From an uncultured Lachnospiraceae bacterium (GTDB lineage: Bacteria > Bacillota > Clostridia > Lachnospirales > Lachnospiraceae), in assembly GCA_946405185.1 (NCBI GenBank), contig CAMJGH010000010.1:1-48083 (forward strand): a stretch of 48,083 nucleotides of DNA, given 5' to 3'. A model generated the notes under the pieces. It made no database searches. It was not told the DNA's origin and was given only the letters and a program-made list of their open reading frames with translations. Shown here in pieces: positions 32,374 to 41,635 of this stretch; position 1 is the first letter of the stretch; every line of letters starts with the position of its first letter. Position numbers and translations under genes: made by a program.

Positions 32374-34371
32374 TCATTTCGTATGTTTTTCAAACCACTC
32401 CGTGATCTCGCGCAGCCTCCGCACGCGGTGCTTCGGCTTGCCGGAGCGCGACAGTTCGTGGTTCTCGCCCTTGAAGATGACCATGCGCGTCTCCACGCCG
32501 TTGGCCGCCAGGGCCTGCATCATCTGCATGCCTTCCGGCAGCGGGCACCGGTAATCCTCCTCGCTGTGGATGAAGAGCGTGGGCGTTTTCACGTTCTTGG
32601 CGTACGCCAGCGGCGAATGCTTCCAGAGTTTTGCCGTATTGTCTTCCCCGTAAAGGCCTTCGGCCCCGCACTGGTCCGGGCCGAAGAACGTCCCGATATC
32701 CGAGATGAAGCTCATGGACACCCAGTTGGAGATGGAGCGCTGGCTGGCCGCACAGCAGAAGCGGTCCGTGTGGCCGATGATCCAGTTGGTCATGAACCCG
32801 CCGTAGCTGCCGCCGGTCTCGCAGAGTTTCGTCCGGTCGATGTTCGGGTACGCCGCCAGCACCGCGTCGGTGAAATCCATGAGGTTCCTAAAATCCGTCC
32901 CGCCGTAATCGGCGCGGATATCCGCAAAGGCATCGCCCCGCCCGTCGGACCCCTTGATGTTCGTGAAGAACACCACGAACCCGCGGGCGACCCACACCTG
33001 CATCTCGTGGAAGAACGTCTCGCCGTAGGCGCAGCGCGGCCCGCCGTGCACATCCAGCACGGCCGGGTAGGTCTTTTTGGGCGAAAAACCGTCCGGCAGC
33101 AGCACCCACCCGCGCAGGTCATACCCGCAGGAGGTGTAGTCCACGCGCTGCGGCTTCGCCACGTACCGGCCGGCCAGCGCCTCCTCGTTCAAGGCGGTGA
33201 TCCGCGTCATACCGGACCCGTCGCGGCTCATCTCAAACACCTCGGCCGCGTGCGCCCAGTCCTGGTACACGCAGGCGATCTTATCGGCGCAGGCGGTCAT
33301 GGTGCAGACCATCCCCTCGTCTTCCCAGAGCGTCCGGCAGGACAGCTGCCCGTCCGCGCCGGGCTTCAGCGAGTAAACGGCGTTGTGCGCTTCCACGGTG
33401 GCCAGCGTCAGGTACTCGCCCTCCCCGGCGTAGTCCCCGCCGCCGCCTTCGGCCGTATCGCCCAAGACGCTTGAGTAAAGCGAGACCGGCGGCACGAACA
33501 CCTTCTCCACGCGGCCGTCCTTCACGGTGCAGATGTCCGCCGTCTGGTTGAGGCCGTACGCCTTCATGTCGCTCGCGTGCACGTAGAGCTGCCCGTCCAG
33601 CACAAACACCCCGCCGAAGGAGTAGCCGTCCTTCCCGTAAAGCGTCTCCCGTTTGCCGGTGTCCGCATGCCAGGCGTAGAGGCGGTTATAGAGGGGCCGT
33701 TTTCCTTTGAGGACCGCTCCGTCGTAGTAAACGGTCTGCCCGTCCACGCAGAAATCGTCCACGTCGAAAGCCGGGGCGGTCAGGCGTTTGCAGACCGGCT
33801 GGCCGTCCCGGACCTCCACCAGAAACAGCGCCGTGCGCTGACCGTTGATATACCCCTGCCCGTTGAACCAGTAGGGGATCTCGTCCACCACGTGATAGTC
33901 CTCTTCCTCCTTGCGGGCTTCGGCCTTCTCCTTCCGCTTTTCGGGCGTGTCTTTGTAAGCGTCGGAATCGTCTTCGCGGATGCTGCCTGTGGCGATGTAG
34001 GCACTGCCCAGTTTCTTCATCCGCTGCAGCCCGAACGGCAGCGTGATCCACGGCGCGGCCTCGCCGCCGTCCAAAGGCAGCCGGAACAGCGGTGTGGTGC
34101 CCGGCTGCGGCTCCGCGTCCGGCGCTTTCCGGGACACGATCAATGTCCGGTCATCGTCCCAGAGCACCACGGAGGTGTCCGGACCGAACGTCAGCCGCCG
34201 AGCCTGCCCGCCCTCAGCCGCCCACACATCCGTGTGGTAAGTGTTCTTTTCCAGATCCGCCCGCGTCACCTGGAACGCCAGGCAGGTGCCCGACGGGTTG
34301 TACTGAAGGCCGGACGGCAGCCGGAAACGTGCGATGTCTTCGATGGTGATGGGGCTTTGTCTGACAGCCAT
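32374..34371 (-). CDS. S9-family peptidase (acylaminoacyl/dipeptidyl peptidase-like)
   Basis: 665-residue serine peptidase. The N-terminal beta-propeller-like region (about 1-400) starts ITIEDIARFRLPSGLQYNPS; the C-terminal alpha/beta-hydrolase domain has GGSYGGFMTNWIIGHT with the nucleophile Ser, an Asp in SEEDYRCPLPEG and a His in GENHELSRSG. No signal peptide is seen, so it is probably cytoplasmic and degrades oligopeptides. The ATG at 34371 follows AAAGGAG; an in-frame upstream ATG has no ribosome site. It follows the HerA-like gene after 65 bp containing a hairpin. Confidence 0.93.
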   Translation of the reverse strand: MAVRQSPITIEDIARFRLPSGLQYNPSGTCLAFQVTRADLEKNTYHTDVWAAEGGQARRLTFGPDTSVVLWDDDRTLIVSRKAPDAEPQPGTTPLFRLPLDGGEAAPWITLPFGLQRMKKLGSAYIATGSIREDDSDAYKDTPEKRKEKAEARKEEEDYHVVDEIPYWFNGQGYINGQRTALFLVEVRDGQPVCKRLTAPAFDVDDFCVDGQTVYYDGAVLKGKRPLYNRLYAWHADTGKRETLYGKDGYSFGGVFVLDGQLYVHASDMKAYGLNQTADICTVKDGRVEKVFVPPVSLYSSVLGDTAEGGGGDYAGEGEYLTLATVEAHNAVYSLKPGADGQLSCRTLWEDEGMVCTMTACADKIACVYQDWAHAAEVFEMSRDGSGMTRITALNEEALAGRYVAKPQRVDYTSCGYDLRGWVLLPDGFSPKKTYPAVLDVHGGPRCAYGETFFHEMQVWVARGFVVFFTNIKGSDGRGDAFADIRADYGGTDFRNLMDFTDAVLAAYPNIDRTKLCETGGSYGGFMTNWIIGHTDRFCCAASQRSISNWVSMSFISDIGTFFGPDQCGAEGLYGEDNTAKLWKHSPLAYAKNVKTPTLFIHSEEDYRCPLPEGMQMMQALAANGVETRMVIFKGENHELSRSGKPKHRVRRLREITEWFEKHTK

Positions 34372-34400
34372 GGTGTTTCTCCTTTCCTGTGGATACAGCA

Positions 34401-34425
34401 CTGCCCGGCGTATGGCGCCGGGCAG
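34401..34425 (-). terminator. GC hairpin between HerA-like and S9 peptidase genes
   Basis: 10-bp perfect arms CTGCCCGGCG/CGCCGGGCAG with a 5-nt loop and no T-tract. It may attenuate read-through into the peptidase gene. Confidence 0.5.
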
Positions 34426-34436
34426 ATGCGGATGTG

Positions 34437-36104
34437 TCACTTCCCTGTTCTGAAAAGCGTTCCCAGAATACTGCGTCCGAGCGCCCCGCCGAGGTTGGCG
34501 CCCAGCTTCTTGCCGAACTTCCCGCCGAAGACCGAGCCAAGGCTGCCGCCCACTTCGCGGCCGACCGTGCCGGCCGCGGTCGTGGTCACGGACTTGGCCA
34601 CGCTCCTGCCGGCCTTGCGCCGGCGCTCTTCTTCCTTCGCGGCGGCTTTGGCCTCGCGCTCGGCCTGCTTCGCGGCTTCGCGTTCGGCGCGCTCCGCGGC
34701 CTTTGCCTCCGCCTTCGCCTGCTTTTCGGCCTCCTTCGCGGCTTCCTTCTCCTGCGCCAGGCGTTCTTTCTCTTCCGCCTCCAGGCGCGCGGCTTCGGCG
34801 GCCTCTTCGGCGTTCTTCTCGGCCAGGCGGTTCAGCACTTCGTAGGCGGATTCCGGATCAACTTCTTCCTGATACTTCAGGTAAAGGTTGTTCATCTTGT
34901 ATTCCTGCACCTTGCTCTCGTCCGGGATGGGGCCCATCAGGGACTGCGGCGGCAGGATCTTCGTCTGCTGCGCCATGGTGGGGATGCCTTTCTCGTCCAG
35001 CACCGAGACCACGGCCTCGCCGGTGCCCAGCTGCTGAAGCACTTCCGCGGTATCGAACGCCGGATTGACGCGGAAGGAATCGGCCGCCGCCTTGATGGCT
35101 TTCATTTCGGCCGGCGTGTAGGCGCGCAGCGCATGCTGGATCTTGTTGCCCAGCTGTGCCAGGATGGCATCCGGGATGTCGCGCGGCGACTGGGTGATGA
35201 AGTAGACGCCCACACCCTTGGAACGGATCAGCTTGATGATCTGCTCCAGCTTGTCCTGCAGGGCTTTGGAGATATCGTTGAAGAGCAGGTGCGCTTCGTC
35301 GAAGAAGAACACCATGCGCGGCTTTTCGGGATCGCCCACTTCGGGGAGCTTGTCGAAGAGTTCCGAAAGCATCCACAGCAGGAACACGGAGTAGAGCGTG
35401 GGATCGTTGACCAGCTGGCGGCTGTCCAGGATGTTGATAACGCCCTTGCCGTCCGACGTCTGGAAGAAATCCGTCAGATCCAGCGCCTTTTCCATGAAGA
35501 ACTTCTCGCCGCCCAGGCTCTCTAAGGCCACCACGTGGCGCATGATGGCGCTGATGCTCTGTTTGGTGATGTTGCCGTACTCGTAGGTCAGCTCCTTGCT
35601 GGAGTCATACGCCCACTGCAGCATGGCCTTGAGGTCTTTGATGTCCACCAGCAGCAGCCCGTTGTCATCCGCCAGGCGGAACAGGATCTGCAGGATGTTG
35701 GTCTGGGTGGTGTTGAGTTCCATCAGTTTGGAGAGCAGCACCGGGCCGATCTCGGAGATGGTGGTGCGCACCGGGATGCCCATGTTCTGATACACATCCC
35801 AGAAGACGGACGGGAAGGCCTTGTAGGTAAAGCCGCACTCCGCCAGCCCGAAGCGGGCGATGCGCTTCTGCATGTCTTCGGTGTCCGCGCCGGGCCGGAC
35901 CATACCGGACAGATCCCCCTTGATGTCCGCCAGAAACACCGGAACGCCGGCGTCCGAGAAGGATTCCGCGAGCACCTTTAACGTGATCGTCTTGCCGGTG
36001 CCGGTGGCGCCGGCGATCAGGCCATGTCGGTTGGCCATCTTCGGCAAGATGCAGACTTTCTCGTCGCCCGCCTTGCCGATCCAGATCTTTCCATCGTAAT
36101 ACAT
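34437..36104 (-). CDS. HerA-like ATPase (DUF853/YjgR type)
   Basis: 555-residue P-loop ATPase related to the HerA/FtsK translocases. Walker A is GATGTGKT (residues 32-39) and Walker B VFFFDEAHLLF (about 265-275), with an RSKGVGVYFITQSPRDIPD sensor region. Residues about 420-510 form a highly charged Ala/Glu/Lys/Arg coiled coil and the last 45 residues are a Gly-rich amphipathic tail (GGSLGSVFGGKFGKK). Role unknown; the family is often annotated as helicase, without proof that I know of. Promoter at 36158-36186, divergent from the MBOAT gene. Confidence 0.9.
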   Translation of the reverse strand: MYYDGKIWIGKAGDEKVCILPKMANRHGLIAGATGTGKTITLKVLAESFSDAGVPVFLADIKGDLSGMVRPGADTEDMQKRIARFGLAECGFTYKAFPSVFWDVYQNMGIPVRTTISEIGPVLLSKLMELNTTQTNILQILFRLADDNGLLLVDIKDLKAMLQWAYDSSKELTYEYGNITKQSISAIMRHVVALESLGGEKFFMEKALDLTDFFQTSDGKGVINILDSRQLVNDPTLYSVFLLWMLSELFDKLPEVGDPEKPRMVFFFDEAHLLFNDISKALQDKLEQIIKLIRSKGVGVYFITQSPRDIPDAILAQLGNKIQHALRAYTPAEMKAIKAAADSFRVNPAFDTAEVLQQLGTGEAVVSVLDEKGIPTMAQQTKILPPQSLMGPIPDESKVQEYKMNNLYLKYQEEVDPESAYEVLNRLAEKNAEEAAEAARLEAEEKERLAQEKEAAKEAEKQAKAEAKAAERAEREAAKQAEREAKAAAKEEERRRKAGRSVAKSVTTTAAGTVGREVGGSLGSVFGGKFGKKLGANLGGALGRSILGTLFRTGK

Positions 36105-36157
36105 AGTGTCCCTTTCTCTGCATCCGGACCCCTGTCCGGCATGTTCTCGTATGACTT

Positions 36158-36186
36158 ATCTTAGCGCATGCACGGCGTTTGCACAA
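36158..36186 (-). promoter_or_regulatory. Promoter of the HerA-like gene
   Basis: Minus strand: TTGTGC (36181-36186), 17-bp spacer, TAAGAT (36158-36163). Confidence 0.65.
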
Positions 36187-36208
36187 GTGCCCGCCGGCGG
36201 CGCTTCGG

Positions 36209-36237
36209 TTGACAGGCCCGCCTCTTTCTCCTATACT
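36209..36237 (+). promoter_or_regulatory. Promoter of the MBOAT-SGNH operon
   Basis: TTGACA (36209-36214), 17-bp spacer, TATACT (36232-36237), close to consensus. Confidence 0.9.
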
Positions 36238-36286
36238 GTAAACGCCTTACTGGCGCATTTTTGCGAAGAAACGAACGGGGAACACT

Positions 36287-37630
36287 ATGGCTTTTTCCGA
36301 TCTGCATTTCATATTTTTATTCCTGCCCGTCTTCCTGCTGGTCTACTACTTTTCGCCGGCCTCCTGGTGGAACGCGGTGGTCTTTATCGGCAGCCTGGTC
36401 TTTTACGGCATCGGCGTGCAGGGCCACTGGTGGATGCTGGGGCTTCTGGCGGGCGAGGTGGTCTTCACCTACTTTGCCGGGCTGATGATCGGCCGCACCA
36501 AAGACAAGGCCGTGGCCGCCTTCTGCCAGGTGCTGCTTTTCGCCCTTCTCTTCTTTTTCAAATACGACAGTCTGGCGGGGCTTTCCATCGCCTTCCCGCT
36601 GGCGCTCTCCTTCTACACGTTCCAGATGTCTGCGTACCTCACGGACGTCGCCCGCGGCACCATACCGGCCGTCACCAACTTCTTTGACTACGGCGCGGGC
36701 GTGCTGCTGTTCGTGCGCCTGATCTCCGGCCCCATCACCCCGTGGAAGGACATCCACCGGGATCTGGAGCGCCGCCGCATCAACTGGAACTGCCTGGTGG
36801 AAGGCCTGCGGGATTTCATCATCGGCCTGTCCCTGAAGCTCTTGCTGGCGGACTCGCTCTCCGGCATCTGGGCGTACGTGGAGAACACCGGCATCACGGA
36901 TATCTCCACTCCCATGGCGTGGCTGGGCATCGTCGGGTTCTCCCTGAACCTCTACTTTGACTTCTGGGGGTATTCGCGCATGGCCATCGGCCTCGGCCGG
37001 ATGCTGGGCTTCGAGATCCCCGTGAACTTCCGCTATCCGTACATTTCCAAGACCATGACGGAGTTCTGGCGCCGCTGGCACATCACGCTGGGAGCGTGGT
37101 TCCGCAACTACATCTACATCCCGCTCGGCGGCAGCCGCGTGGGCGCGGTGCGGCTCATCCTCAACCTGTTCGTGGTCTGGCTCTTCACGGGCCTCTGGCA
37201 CGGCTCCACGCTGAACTTCCTCGTGTGGGGGCTCTTCCTGTTCGTGGTCATCGTGCTGGAAAAGTTTATCTGGGGCAAGCTCCTGGAGCGCACCTACGTG
37301 CTGGGCCACCTCTACATGATCCTGCTGATCCCGCTTTCGTGGATGATCTTTGCCATCCCGGACGTGCCCACCATCGTCACGTTCGTGGGCCGGCTGTTCG
37401 GGCAGAGCAAGGGCATCGTCCCCTACACCACGGACTTTCTGGCGCAGCTGGACAAGTTCAAGGTGTTCCTGGGCCTGGGCGTTCTGTTCTCCACCCCGCT
37501 GCCCAACAAGCTGTACGAGAAGTTCCGTCAGACGCCGGTGGCCGACCTGGTGCTCTTCGCCCTCTTCTGGCTGTGCATCTACCGGATGTCCCTGGGGCTT
37601 GCCGATCCGTTTGCCTACTTTTCCTTCTGA
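36287..37630 (+). CDS. MBOAT-family O-acyltransferase (AlgI/DltB-like)
   Basis: 447-residue polytopic membrane protein with about 11 hydrophobic spans. Family marks are YFDFWGYSRMAIGLGRMLGF, NFRYPYISKTMTEFWRRWHI and the catalytic His in FTGLWHGSTLNF. Such proteins move acyl groups across the membrane to modify alginate, teichoic acid or exopolysaccharide. The ribosome site is weak (ACGGGG). The next gene, 29 nt later, encodes a membrane-tethered SGNH protein, the usual partner that completes O-acetylation outside the cell. The target polymer is unknown. Confidence 0.93.
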   Translation: MAFSDLHFIFLFLPVFLLVYYFSPASWWNAVVFIGSLVFYGIGVQGHWWMLGLLAGEVVFTYFAGLMIGRTKDKAVAAFCQVLLFALLFFFKYDSLAGLSIAFPLALSFYTFQMSAYLTDVARGTIPAVTNFFDYGAGVLLFVRLISGPITPWKDIHRDLERRRINWNCLVEGLRDFIIGLSLKLLLADSLSGIWAYVENTGITDISTPMAWLGIVGFSLNLYFDFWGYSRMAIGLGRMLGFEIPVNFRYPYISKTMTEFWRRWHITLGAWFRNYIYIPLGGSRVGAVRLILNLFVVWLFTGLWHGSTLNFLVWGLFLFVVIVLEKFIWGKLLERTYVLGHLYMILLIPLSWMIFAIPDVPTIVTFVGRLFGQSKGIVPYTTDFLAQLDKFKVFLGLGVLFSTPLPNKLYEKFRQTPVADLVLFALFWLCIYRMSLGLADPFAYFSF

Positions 37631-37659
37631 TCCGCCGAAACGGCGCAAGGAGTTAGCTT

Positions 37660-39054
37660 ATGACTGAAGACAACCGCACCACCCGTCCCACACCGGACGC
37701 GGCGGTGAACCATCCGGCCGAAGGGGCCAAAGCAGCCAGACCTGCCGGTCCCCTCGACGATATTCCGGACAACGCGGAGACCATCGCCTTCGCCGCCGGC
37801 CCGCTCTCCGATGAGGCGGCCGCGCTGGAGGAGGAAGTCCTCGCCAGTCTGGCGCGCGCGGAGGAAGACGGCGGGCGTCCCGTCCTGGCCTCCCAGGAGA
37901 TGCTCGCCCATGTGGCGGACCTCCCGGTGGAGGATCTGGAGGAAGCCGGGCAGGAAGACGCCGCCGATGAACCCGCGAAGGAAGCCCCCGAAGAGTCGGA
38001 TGACGCCCGGTATGATACGGACGATGGCGGAGAACCGGCCGATGAGGACGGCGCCTGCGACGATGACGAGCCCCTCACGGAGGAGCCCGACGACCTGGAG
38101 GAGGTGACGCTTCCGAAGCCGAAGACCTCCCGCCCGCCGGTCTCACGCCTGCTGTTCTTCCTGATCCTGTTCAGCTCGCTGGCGGTGGCCGTGTGCGGCA
38201 CCGCGCTGAAGGTGACCGCCTGCAAGAAGGCCGGCATCCTGCAGGACAAGTTTGCGGTGGCCATCCCGTTCATCCTGTACGATGACAAGTCCCTGCGCGA
38301 TGAGCTCCGCCAGGCCTACGCTCCCGAGACGGAAGCGCCCACCCAGACCGAAGCCCCCACCACGGAGGCGCCCACGGCCGCTCCCACCGAGACCGCGACG
38401 GAATCGGAAACCCCGACCGAAGCGCCCGTTCCGGCCGGTTCCTGGACGCTGGCGCCGGTGGATGAAGCCTACTGGACGGATGTCCTGTTCATCGGCGACT
38501 CCCGCACGGAGGGCCTGAAGCTCTACGCGCCGCTCTCCGGCGCCATCTACTACTGCGCCTCCTCGCTCGGGCCGTATGAGATCATGGAGGACACCTCGAA
38601 GATCCCCGTCAAGGTGAACGGACAGACCTCCGAGATGAACCTGACCGAGATCCTGCAGGCCAGAGAGTACAAAGCCGTCTACGTGATGCTGGGCATCAAC
38701 GATATCGGCCACTCCATGGACGGTCTGGACATGATGTTCCGCCGCCTGATCGACAGCATCCACCAGTATCAGCCGGGTGTGCCCATCGTGCTGCAGGCCA
38801 ACCTCCGCGTGACGGACCGCATGGTCAACGTGGACGAGTACTTCACGGCTGAACGCTTCACGGCGTTTGAAGGCGTGCTGCAGAACCTCGCCGCGGAAGA
38901 CGACAGCATCTTCTACATCGATGTGAACCCGCTCTTCTGCAACGAGGAGGGGTATCTCAAGGATGAGTACACCAAGGACGGCAGCCATCCGTACGCCGCA
39001 CATTACGCCGAGTGGAAGGAATTCCTCATGCAAAACGGCGTGGTGCAGAAGTGA
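37660..39054 (+). CDS. Membrane-tethered SGNH-hydrolase-type protein
   Basis: 464 residues in four parts: a long acidic cytoplasmic region (about 1-160, Asp/Glu/Ala/Pro-rich), one membrane span (about 163-185, LLFFLILFSSLAVAVCGTAL), a Thr/Glu/Pro-rich wall linker (about 225-260, repeats of TEAPT), and an SGNH domain. The SGNH domain shows LFIGDSRTEGLKLY (Ser nucleophile), MLGINDIGHS (Asn block) and KDGSHPYAAHY (Asp-His). Type II topology places it outside. Paired with the MBOAT protein it probably transfers or removes acetyl groups on a surface polymer. AAGGAG precedes the ATG. Confidence 0.88.
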   Translation: MTEDNRTTRPTPDAAVNHPAEGAKAARPAGPLDDIPDNAETIAFAAGPLSDEAAALEEEVLASLARAEEDGGRPVLASQEMLAHVADLPVEDLEEAGQEDAADEPAKEAPEESDDARYDTDDGGEPADEDGACDDDEPLTEEPDDLEEVTLPKPKTSRPPVSRLLFFLILFSSLAVAVCGTALKVTACKKAGILQDKFAVAIPFILYDDKSLRDELRQAYAPETEAPTQTEAPTTEAPTAAPTETATESETPTEAPVPAGSWTLAPVDEAYWTDVLFIGDSRTEGLKLYAPLSGAIYYCASSLGPYEIMEDTSKIPVKVNGQTSEMNLTEILQAREYKAVYVMLGINDIGHSMDGLDMMFRRLIDSIHQYQPGVPIVLQANLRVTDRMVNVDEYFTAERFTAFEGVLQNLAAEDDSIFYIDVNPLFCNEEGYLKDEYTKDGSHPYAAHYAEWKEFLMQNGVVQK

Positions 39055-39110
39055 GGCGGAGCGGGGAGGAATCCCGGCCGGAACAGACAGGGGCACCGTC
39101 AACCCGCTCC

Positions 39111-39209
39111 TGCGACCCGTCTGCAGCGGTCGGGTGAAAACCCGGCGGCATCTGTTATCTGACGCATGCGACCCGTCTGCAGCGGACGAGTTTCACTCGG
39201 TGGCATCTG
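39111..39209. repeat. Tandem structured repeat (56-bp period)
   Basis: Copies at 39111-39154 and 39167-39209 share flanks (TGCGACCCGTCTGCAGCGG and GGCATCTG). Between them the stem is CGGGT/ACCCG in copy 1 and CGAGT/ACTCG in copy 2, a compensated change. A degenerate relative may lie at 39261-39279. The 455-bp gap 39055-39509 holds these, a long hairpin, and several GGCATCTG or GCAGATGCC strings, but no gene. Confidence 0.7.
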
Positions 39210-39310
39210 CAGGTGAGGCTGACCATCCGCCCTGACGGCCGATAAACGGCGCGCTTTTAGCGGAGGTGAAATCCTCGCCTTACGGAAGCCAGAACGAAAA
39301 CGGCACGAAT

Positions 39311-39361
39311 AAGACCAGCCCTTGGGAAGACTCCGAAGGAGGCTTCCCAAGGGCTGGTCTT
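39311..39361. terminator. 24-bp hairpin between convergent genes
   Basis: Arms 39311-39334 and 39338-39361 pair with one mismatch around a GAA loop. It separates the SGNH gene from the convergent glucarate dehydratase gene. Confidence 0.7.
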
Positions 39362-39509
39362 GCCGTTTGAGTTATGAGATTCCGTTAGGCGATAGTTCAC
39401 CGGAGCGTTGCGTCCGGGCCGGAACGGGCGGAGGTCAGCGAGCAGCAGATGCCTCAGCGACTCTCCGGCGACGGCAGATGCTGAGCAAGAACGGCAGATG
39501 CCGGGCATC

Positions 39510-40847
39510 TTACCGCACCAGACACGGCCGCTTCGGATCGTAGGTCCAGCCGGGGATGAGGTACTGCATGCCGCGGGCGTCGTTGCGGGCGCCTTTCCCG
39601 AAGCACTTGTCCATGTACAGCTGGTGGGCTTTTTCGATCTGCGCGCGGTCCGCTTCGATGCCGAGGCCGGGCGCATCGGGCAGGGTGATGCAGCCGCCCA
39701 CGATCTGCAGCGGCTCTTTGGTCAGGCGCTCGCGGCCTTCCTGCCAGATCCAGTGCGTATCGATGCCGTTCATCTTGCCGGGGATGGCGGCGGCGCACTG
39801 CACTACCATGGCCAGCGAGATGTCGAAGTGGTTGTTGGAGTGGCATCCCCACATGAGGCCGAAATCATTGCACAGCTGGCCCACGCGCACCGACCCTTCC
39901 ATGGTCCAGAAGTGCGGGTCCGCCAGCGGGATGTCCACGCTCTGCAGCGCGATGGTGTGGCACATCTGCCGCCAGTCCGTATTGATCATGTTGGTGGCGG
40001 TGGGCATCATGGTGGCCTTGCGGAATTCGGCCATCACCTCGCGGCCGGAGAAGCCGGCTTCGGCGCCCACCGGATCCTCGCAGTAGGCCAGCACTTTCTT
40101 CAGTTCCGGCGCGATCTCCAGCGCCTCTTTCAGGCTCCAGCACCCGTTCGGATCCAGATCCACGCGGGCATCGGGGAAGGCTTCCTTGATGGCCGCCACG
40201 GCCGCCAGCTCCTCGCGGGGGGCTAGCACGCCGCCCTTCAGTTTGAAATCCTCAAAGCCGTACTTCTCGTGCGTGGCTTTCGCCTGCGCCACGATGGCCT
40301 CCGGCGTGAGCGCCTCCTCGTGGCGGATGCGGTACCATTCGCAGTCCGCATCCGGCTCTTCCTCGTACTCCAGGTCCGTCTTGTTGCGGTCGCCCACATA
40401 GAAGAGATAGCTTAAAAACCGCACGCGGTCCCGTTGAATACCCTCTCCCATCAGCGCGGCGGCCGGCACGTCCAGGAATTTGCCCAGCAGGTCCAGCAGC
40501 GGCGCCTCGATGGCCGTCACCACGTGCACGCCCGTGCGCAGGTCGAAGGTCTGGTTGCCGCGCACGTCGTCCTTGATGTTCTCCGCCAGCCACGCGCGCA
40601 CCGCGTTCAGCGTCTTCTTGTAATCCGCGATGCGGGTGCCGAGGACCAGGGGCCTGACCGCCTCCAGGGCGTTCGTGATCTTCTCGCCGCCGGGCACCTC
40701 GCCCACGCCTTCGGAGCCGTCCGAGGCCGTGAGGATGACCACGTTGCGGGTAAAGTACGGCGCGTGGGCGCCGGAGAGGTTCAGCTCCATGCAGTCATGG
40801 CCGGCCACCGGAAAGACTTCCATGCGGGTGATCGTCGGGATGTTCAT
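39510..40847 (-). CDS. gudD: Glucarate dehydratase
   Basis: Enolase-superfamily enzyme converting D-glucarate (and L-idarate) to 5-keto-4-deoxyglucarate. 445 residues, the length of E. coli GudD. Seen: the KxK acid/base motif in FKLKGG, metal ligands in DLDPNG and CEDPVGAE, and the His base in [10 protein letters not shown]. The ATG at 40847 follows AAAGGAG. No other glucarate-pathway gene is nearby. It is last in a run of minus-strand genes and has a hairpin (40866-40889) just upstream, so it may be expressed separately. Confidence 0.94.
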   Translation of the reverse strand: MNIPTITRMEVFPVAGHDCMELNLSGAHAPYFTRNVVILTASDGSEGVGEVPGGEKITNALEAVRPLVLGTRIADYKKTLNAVRAWLAENIKDDVRGNQTFDLRTGVHVVTAIEAPLLDLLGKFLDVPAAALMGEGIQRDRVRFLSYLFYVGDRNKTDLEYEEEPDADCEWYRIRHEEALTPEAIVAQAKATHEKYGFEDFKLKGGVLAPREELAAVAAIKEAFPDARVDLDPNGCWSLKEALEIAPELKKVLAYCEDPVGAEAGFSGREVMAEFRKATMMPTATNMINTDWRQMCHTIALQSVDIPLADPHFWTMEGSVRVGQLCNDFGLMWGCHSNNHFDISLAMVVQCAAAIPGKMNGIDTHWIWQEGRERLTKEPLQIVGGCITLPDAPGLGIEADRAQIEKAHQLYMDKCFGKGARNDARGMQYLIPGWTYDPKRPCLVR

Positions 40848-40865
40848 AAGCGTTCTCCTTTGTAA

Positions 40866-40889
40866 CAGAAAGGCCGGGAGACCCCGGCC
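40866..40889 (-). terminator. Terminator-like hairpin upstream of gudD
   Basis: 7-bp GGCCGGG/CCCGGCC stem followed on the minus strand by TTTCTGTT. It lies between the DUF1653 gene and gudD. Confidence 0.6.
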
Positions 40890-40935
40890 GCACACGTCCG
40901 CGGGCGCCTGGCGCCTCCCGGACCGCTCTGATGTA

Positions 40936-41553
40936 TCAGGCGCGCATGCGCCCGCCTTCGTATTTGGCTTTGGCCCGCAGACAGCGCAGCAGGTCATCCG
41001 TTTTTTCGTCGATGGTGCGCCCGGAGATCTCCACATCCTCCGCCACCGCCATGCTGGTAAGGATCCGCTCGGTCAGTTCGGCGCGGTGCGTGCGCACCAG
41101 CACAGCCCTCTCCGCGGCGTCGCGGATGTCCAGATATTCCATGAGGAGCTTTTGCTCCTCCGGTATGTCCTCTTCCTCGACCGCTTCCTTTCTGGTGCTG
41201 CCGCGGGAGAGCCCGCTGTCCTCGATGACGCTGCGCACGCGCTCCGGCGTGACGTGGAGGATATCTTCATCCCCCTCCGCCTGCACCGGTTCCGCGGCGG
41301 GAGCGGGAGCCCCCGACAGCGCCTCCCGGCTGACTTTTTCAAAGCGGTATTCCTGCGCGGCGTCCGGATATTTCTCGCGGTCCACCGCCGACAGAAAGCT
41401 TTCCAGCGGCCGCGCGAACAGCGAAAAACTCCCGTAGAGCGCCTGGTAGATGATCAGCCGCTCTTCCGTCTCGGTGTGGAGGCCCACCCCGATCACCTGA
41501 TACAGGTTTCCTTTGAAATGCCGGTAGATCTCACCGGGCTTCGGTTCACTCAT
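40936..41553 (-). CDS. DUF1653-domain protein
   Basis: 205 residues. The first 65 are a DUF1653 domain ([20 protein letters not shown], then [20 protein letters not shown]), often encoded as a stand-alone small protein. The remaining 140 residues are an acidic linker (about 80-115) and a helical domain (about 120-195) ending in basic residues. Function unknown. It lies 82 nt downstream of transketolase on the same strand. GGGGGAAAC precedes the ATG. Confidence 0.85.
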   Translation of the reverse strand: MSEPKPGEIYRHFKGNLYQVIGVGLHTETEERLIIYQALYGSFSLFARPLESFLSAVDREKYPDAAQEYRFEKVSREALSGAPAPAAEPVQAEGDEDILHVTPERVRSVIEDSGLSRGSTRKEAVEEEDIPEEQKLLMEYLDIRDAAERAVLVRTHRAELTERILTSMAVAEDVEISGRTIDEKTDDLLRCLRAKAKYEGGRMRA

Positions 41554-41635
41554 GTTTCCCCCTGAGGCGTGGACAGCGGGGACGGCCGCAGCCGCCCCCG
41601 CGCATTTTCATTCAGGCATCCGTTTCCGGAAGGGC

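Noticed and set aside
31948..33474. 508-codon plus-strand frame opposite the symporter and S9 peptidase genes
   Set aside because: Spans two real genes on the other strand, with no ribosome site or recognisable domain.
39257..39676. 139-codon minus-strand frame in the gap beside gudD
   Set aside because: Runs through hairpins and into the gudD shadow; no ribosome site.
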